DNA from: Methanobacterium sp. PtaU1.Bin097
GTDB taxonomy: Archaea > Methanobacteriota > Methanobacteria > Methanobacteriales > Methanobacteriaceae
NCBI GenBank assembly: GCA_002067325.1
Contig: MVQY01000055.1
Location: 1-10,390, forward strand
Direction: 5' to 3'
Length of the DNA stretch: 10,390 nt
In this document: piece after piece, positions 6,604 through 10,390 of the stretch
Layout of the letters: every line of letters starts with the position of its first letter
How positions within the stretch are numbered: position 1 is the stretch's first letter
Translations under genes and position numbers: made by a program
The notes under the pieces: generated by a model
What the model saw: the letters and a program-made list of their open reading frames with translations, nothing else
What the model was told of the DNA's origin: nothing
Databases searched by the model: none

Positions 6604-7671
6604 TTAGATTTTATCACTTAAAAGGGTGTTTGATCTTGATAAATCAGAATATTCAACATCTGCTTCCCATTTCACCTTACATTCACAATCAAACTCATCA
6701 GGAATAGACTGATCAAGGTTAGACTCGATTATTAAATTTTTAAGTTTCTTATTACATTTCTTACAATTAAAAGGCCCTCTCCTTGTCCCAAAACCAGAGG
6801 TATCCATTATCACTGGGATTTTAATGGAACTTCGGACTCTTTTAATTATCTCTAGAATACTCCAAATCCACGGAGGCTGGTATGAACCTCTGCGCCAGAG
6901 AACTTCCATCAAAGTTCCCTTATGAATAGTGGCAGGACAAAAAGATATCCGATCAACACCAACTTCTACAGCGTATTCAGCAGAGGCAACAGCATCTTCA
7001 ATAGCATCTTTTTCAGAGGTTAGAATTGGTTTAACAAATAAGTATGCCTTAGATGTTACTTTATAATCTGATTTCAGACTTTTAACTACATTAACAGCCC
7101 TTTCAAAGTCTTCATTGGAAAATCCCTTGTTTATCTTATATTCTTTGATGTAATCGCTGCTGCTCTCGAGTCCAATACTTACTTCAAATATCTTATCTGG
7201 TATCAGGCTGCAGCAGGCTTTCATTACCTCTTCATTAACGTATTCTGGCCTGGATTCAACCACCACTTCCTCCACGTTTTCTTCCTTATTTAGGAGTTTC
7301 AGGATTTCATCCCGGGCTTCCCGGGGAATTTCATCTTCGTTGAGGAAACTCCCCGAGACAAAGATTTTAACCACGGTTTTAGGTTTAATTTCATGCCTTT
7401 CAATTGAATTTTTAAATATATCAATTAATTCATCAGAAGAAACCTTTTCAAGGGGCGAATCAGCGATATAACTGCACATAGTGCACCCACCAGACTCAGA
7501 AAGTGCATGGGCACATCCCGTAGTTGGTAAAATAATAAAAATGGCGTTTCCTTTCCCGGAGTAAAGCAGGTCTTCTCCGAACCAACTGGCTGATAGTTCT
7601 CGTGGTGATTTTTTATCTATCTTTCTCAGGGATTTTTCCCGGATTTCATGGGTCAGTTCTTTAATTTTCAT
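6604..7671 (-). CDS. Archaeosine biosynthesis radical SAM protein RaSEA
   Basis: This 355-residue protein is an Elp3-like radical SAM enzyme. Its cluster motif is C53-x9-C63-x2-C66 (TGCAHALSESGGCTMCSY), the spacing of Elp3 and RaSEA, not the common Cx3Cx2C. The barrel follows, with VSGSFLNEDEIP (105-116), VVVESRPEYV (136-145) and EVSIGLES (163-170), all typical of this group. The C-terminus has C303-x2-C306 and C329-x-C331, a probable zinc site. RaSEA works with the lysine-adding enzyme ArcS: ArcS puts lysine on preQ0 at position 15 of tRNA, and RaSEA cleaves the adduct to leave archaeosine. No arcS gene is in this window. ATG 7671 has only AGGA as a weak ribosome binding site. It is the first gene of a unit with the nucleotidyltransferase behind it. 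Confidence 0.9.
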   Translation of the reverse strand: MKIKELTHEIREKSLRKIDKKSPRELSASWFGEDLLYSGKGNAIFIILPTTGCAHALSESGGCTMCSYIADSPLEKVSSDELIDIFKNSIERHEIKPKTVVKIFVSGSFLNEDEIPREARDEILKLLNKEENVEEVVVESRPEYVNEEVMKACCSLIPDKIFEVSIGLESSSDYIKEYKINKGFSNEDFERAVNVVKSLKSDYKVTSKAYLFVKPILTSEKDAIEDAVASAEYAVEVGVDRISFCPATIHKGTLMEVLWRRGSYQPPWIWSILEIIKRVRSSIKIPVIMDTSGFGTRRGPFNCKKCNKKLKNLIIESNLDQSIPDEFDCECKVKWEADVEYSDLSRSNTLLSDKI

Positions 7672-7711
7672 GATTTAGTCCTGTAAAAAATTAGTAAATC
7701 TTGTTATAAGC

Positions 7712-7729
7712 TATAGTTGTATAACTATA
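7712..7729. promoter_or_regulatory. Inverted repeat over the RaSEA promoter
   Basis: TATAGTT and AACTATA are perfect seven-base arms around GTAT. The repeat overlaps the likely TATA element of the RaSEA gene and could be an operator, or simply a symmetric TATA region. Confidence 0.3.
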
Positions 7730-7735
7730 AAAATT
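7721..7735 (-). promoter_or_regulatory. Candidate TATA element of the RaSEA operon
   Basis: On the minus strand AATTTTTATAGTTATAC lies about 55 bases before ATG 7671, which would leave a leader of about 30 bases. No strong BRE is visible. The remainder of 7736-7866 should contain the promoter of the divergent gene; TTATTTAAAA near 7778 is a possible TATA box for it. Confidence 0.33.
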
Positions 7736-7866
7736 GCTGGATAAAAAAATATAATGAGTGCCAGTTGATATTGGTTGGAGTTATTTAAAAAATGAAAATA
7801 ATCTGGTTTTTAAACAAATAGATAGATTGATATCTTTGAAACCCTACTTTTATATCAGGTGGATAT

Positions 7867-8991
7867 ATGATCGAAATAGAATTTGATTCAGTAGAAGACG
7901 CAACAGAGGCTGTGAGGGAACTTCACTATTTGGGAAGGGCTAAAATAGAAAAAAAAATTCACCATGATGTTTCAAAGCATTATTATCTAAATTCAGCATA
8001 TGAAAAGGCTTTGGATGAATTAAAAAATGCTGAAAAGATATTTGAAACTAATAAGGAATATAGAAATAATGTATATGTTGAAGAAAATCCTGCGGATTAT
8101 TTGTACATCGCATTAACTGTTTTAAAAAAGCTTTTTGAAAGTGGAAAATTTAAAGAACTGGTAAATAAAAATCCCAGTGAAGCTGAGGATAGACTTTTCG
8201 AAATTGACGCAGAAATGGATTTAAATGAAAAATTTAGAGATATAAAGGTATTAAAGGAAGAAACCAATGAAATATTTCAAAAAGTTTTAGATTCTGAAAT
8301 ATTTCAAAAGCCGGATGATGAAAACGATACAAAAGAGTCAGATTTGCCAATATCAAATAAACCAGATGAACATGGACCTGATGATTCATTTCAAGGAGAT
8401 TCTGATGATCCTAATGATATTGTAAACTCTAAGTATCCCGGAGATAACTTTGCTAAATTGCTTGATTTCAACTGGAAAAGACAGTTCTTAATCACTCCTA
8501 TAATAGAAAGTGTTAATTTTCACAGCGATTCTGAGGATCCCTATGCCAGATTTATGTATGGCGTGTATCTGAATGTTACTCACGCGGAGGATCTATTTTT
8601 TGGTGCTGATTTCAGATTGAAATTTGCATCCAATATCTATGTAACATATAATTTAAATTTGGGCTTGGAATTCATTTTACAGAAGAATGATTTAATAGAT
8701 TCTCTTTCCGAATTACCTGTGGTAAATGAGGATGTTATTGAAGAGATTCAGATGGTTTCAGTAATTGCAGATGGAATTCTGTCAACCCTTGAGAAGCATA
8801 GGAAAGTTAAATACAGGAAATTTATTTTTGATGCAACTGAACTGTTTAACGATAAAATTTTTAATTATGATGAACTTGATGTTGAATTCAGTCTTGATTC
8901 TGACTTTGTAGAGCTTATTATTAAAGACCTGGCTAGAATTGGACTTATTAAAACAAAAGGAAAGAAAATAATAAGATATACCATGGATTAG
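7867..8991 (+). CDS. Unrecognised 374-aa protein with acidic linker and possible C-terminal winged helix
   Basis: I do not recognise this protein. The start is firm: AGGTGGAT (7857-7864) stands just before ATG 7867. The layout is (1) residues 1-145, strongly helical and charged, perhaps TPR-like or coiled; (2) residues 148-195, a linker very rich in Asp, Glu, Pro and Ser and surely disordered; (3) residues 196-310, a mixed domain with beta-like stretches (FLITPIIESVNF, FMYGVYLNV, NIYVTYNLNLGLEFIL); (4) residues 318-374, whose pattern DSDFVELIIKDLARIGLIKT followed by KGKKIIRYT resembles a winged-helix recognition helix and wing. There is no signal peptide or membrane helix. It is more AT-rich than the ABC gene beside it. 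It could be an accessory gene with a regulatory or scaffold role, but that is a guess. It converges with the ABC exporter gene, 31 bases apart. Confidence 0.8.
   Translation: MIEIEFDSVEDATEAVRELHYLGRAKIEKKIHHDVSKHYYLNSAYEKALDELKNAEKIFETNKEYRNNVYVEENPADYLYIALTVLKKLFESGKFKELVNKNPSEAEDRLFEIDAEMDLNEKFRDIKVLKEETNEIFQKVLDSEIFQKPDDENDTKESDLPISNKPDEHGPDDSFQGDSDDPNDIVNSKYPGDNFAKLLDFNWKRQFLITPIIESVNFHSDSEDPYARFMYGVYLNVTHAEDLFFGADFRLKFASNIYVTYNLNLGLEFILQKNDLIDSLSELPVVNEDVIEEIQMVSVIADGILSTLEKHRKVKYRKFIFDATELFNDKIFNYDELDVEFSLDSDFVELIIKDLARIGLIKTKGKKIIRYTMD
8269..8309 (+). repeat. Short direct repeat inside the 374-aa gene, containing a 10-bp palindrome
   Basis: GAAATATTTCAAAA occurs at 8269-8282 and again at 8296-8309, 27 bases (nine codons) apart, and encodes EIFQK twice just before the acidic linker. 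GAAATATTTC is itself a perfect palindrome. It probably reflects a small in-frame duplication; a binding site is less likely. Confidence 0.45.
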
Positions 8992-9022
8992 ACTCAATAA
9001 ACTATATTATTACAGTGGTATT

Positions 9023-10390
9023 TTATTTACTTGCACATATGTCATCTATTTTACCCCGGAACTGACTCATATAAAGGTCATAGTAGAACCCTTTCATATC
9101 CAGTAGTTCCTGGTGGCTGCCTCTTTCTATTATCTCTCCATCGTTGATCACGAGTATCTGGTCAGAGTTTTGTATGGTTGAAAGCCGGTGGGCGATTATA
9201 AACGATGTTTTGCCTTCCTGTAGTTTGAGTAGGCCTTCCTGGATGAGTTTCTCGGTCCGGGTGTCTACGTTACTCGTGGCCTCGTCTAAGATGAGCATGC
9301 GTGGGTCGGCTACCATTGCCCGGGCGATTGTGAGCATCTGTCGCTGTCCCTGGCTTAAGTCAGCTCCCCCAGCCCGTAGTATGGTATCATATCCCTGGGG
9401 CTGTCTCATTATGAAGTCGTGGGCGTTGGCCTGTTTTGCCGCGTGGATACATTCCTCATCGGTGGCTCCTTCTCTGGCGTACCTGAGGTTGTTCATGATG
9501 GTATCGGTGAAGAGGAATGGTTCCTGGAGTACCTGTGCTATCTGGATCCGGAGGGTGTCCTGCTGGACTTCATCGACGCGGTGGTCGTCTACCCTTATTT
9601 CGCCGGAATCTATGTCGTAGTACCTGGTGAGGATGTTCATGATGGTACTTTTTCCTGCCCCGGTGGGTCCGCAGAGGCCTATGATTTGGCCGGGGTTGGC
9701 AGTGAAGCTGTTGTTTTTAAGTATCTTATGGCCGGACACGTAGCTGAAATCAACATCTATAAATTCCACATGGCCTTCTACTGGGGGCATTGGTGGGCCG
9801 TCTTCTTTATCAGGTAATTCTGTTTCTTCATCCATTATCTGGAACACTCTGCCGGCACCTACTACTGCTGATATGATCTGGTTGTAGAAGGCGAATATCT
9901 GAGTTAAAGGCTGCATCAAAACTGAGCTAAAACCGATAAAGGCTACTAAATCCCCGAAGGCGGCCTGTTGCTGGAGCACCAGGTATCCGCCCACTACGAA
10001 TATTATGATGTTCTGCAGGTTTTGGAAAACCAGGGCAACCGCGGTATTGGCCATGGAAGAAAGCTGTGCCTTTTCACCTATTTCATCTGCATTTTGGCTC
10101 ATCTTATCAAATTTTTGTATGAATGGCCACTGTTGATTGAAGGCCACCACTGTTTTCTGGCCGGACATCCTTTCCTCGGCATATCCGTTAAGTTCGGCCA
10201 TCTGCTCCTGCAAGAGTCCGAAGGCTTCTCCAGCTATCCTGGCCAGAAGCCCTGAAATGGCCAGCATACCCAGGATAGTTATAAAAGTTAGGATGGTGAA
10301 GTAGGGGTTTATGAGTATCATGAAGATGGTGGCTATGATGATGGTAATCATCCCCTGAAGCACGTTCATAAAGCTTACACTTAAGAACTG
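9023..10390 (-). CDS. ABC exporter, fused membrane and ATPase domains (5' end outside window)
   Basis: The frame is open to the right edge (QFLSVSF precedes the first Met in view at 10369), so the N-terminus and the first membrane helices are missing; full-length relatives have about 580-620 residues. Counted from that Met, residues 1-180 hold the later helices of a type-I exporter membrane domain, including the long cytosolic helices with NGYAEERMSGQKTVVAFNQQ that couple to the ATPase. The nucleotide-binding domain has Walker A GPTGAGKST (234-242), the Q-loop QEPF (282-285), signature LSQGQRQ (338-344), Walker B MLILDEATS (358-366) and switch HRLSTI (394-399). It is a complete, probably active ATPase. 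Such half-transporters pump lipids, drugs or peptides out of the cell and work as homo- or heterodimers; a partner gene could lie beyond the edge. Substrate unknown. The gene is visibly more GC-rich than its neighbour. Confidence 0.95.
   Translation of the reverse strand, partial: QFLSVSFMNVLQGMITIIIATIFMILINPYFTILTFITILGMLAISGLLARIAGEAFGLLQEQMAELNGYAEERMSGQKTVVAFNQQWPFIQKFDKMSQNADEIGEKAQLSSMANTAVALVFQNLQNIIIFVVGGYLVLQQQAAFGDLVAFIGFSSVLMQPLTQIFAFYNQIISAVVGAGRVFQIMDEETELPDKEDGPPMPPVEGHVEFIDVDFSYVSGHKILKNNSFTANPGQIIGLCGPTGAGKSTIMNILTRYYDIDSGEIRVDDHRVDEVQQDTLRIQIAQVLQEPFLFTDTIMNNLRYAREGATDEECIHAAKQANAHDFIMRQPQGYDTILRAGGADLSQGQRQMLTIARAMVADPRMLILDEATSNVDTRTEKLIQEGLLKLQEGKTSFIIAHRLSTIQNSDQILVINDGEIIERGSHQELLDMKGFYYDLYMSQFRGKIDDICASK

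Noticed and set aside
6588..6617. GTG 6617 as start of the nucleotidyltransferase
   Set aside because: It would add ten polar residues before the first strand of the HxGH fold and has no ribosome binding site; the ATG at 6587 gives the usual family N-terminus.
9144..10255. Three plus-strand frames opposite the ABC exporter
   Set aside because: Long antisense frames are common opposite GC-richer genes; their sequences are low-quality and the ABC motifs on the minus strand are complete.

Overview
The window looks like chromosomal DNA of a methanogenic archaeon, most likely Methanobacteriales (a Methanobacterium-like organism). The strongest sign is a RaSEA-type radical SAM gene, which belongs to archaeosine synthesis and so to archaeal tRNA. 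Supporting signs are AT-rich intergenic stretches with BRE/TATA-like boxes instead of -35/-10 boxes, GGAGG/AGGTG ribosome binding sites, and a flavodoxin-like protein with an archaeal iron-sulfur-flavoprotein cysteine motif. The genus is inferred, since no rRNA gene is present. I see no RNA gene, CRISPR array, insertion sequence or origin.

Left part (1-2220): the 3' end of a 6-phosphogluconate-dehydrogenase-like NAD(P)-binding gene (DUF1932-type C-terminus), a 65-residue protein of unknown function, then, on the minus strand, two tandem flavodoxin-fold genes. One of the pair carries a CxxCxxCx7C motif but no recognisable FMN phosphate loop; the other has the phosphate loop but no cysteine cluster. 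They probably act together. The second gene appears to have an abnormal start: a good ribosome binding site leads to an ATA codon exactly where an ATGA stop/start overlap would be expected.

Middle (2221-5294): a short-chain dehydrogenase on the plus strand faces a 14-helix DHA2-type drug-efflux transporter on the minus strand. The transporter's upstream region has two adjacent palindromes that resemble a TetR-type operator, but no regulator gene lies in the window. Between the transporter promoter region and the next gene lies a coding-like C-terminal fragment without a start codon, probably a gene remnant.

Right part (5295-10390): a minus-strand two-gene unit encodes RaSEA followed by a HIGH-superfamily nucleotidyltransferase resembling TmcAL, suggesting a tRNA-modification operon. 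Divergent from it is an AT-rich gene for an unrecognised 374-residue protein with a helical N-terminus, an acidic linker and a possible C-terminal winged helix. It converges with a minus-strand ABC exporter (membrane domain plus ATPase domain) whose N-terminus lies beyond the window.
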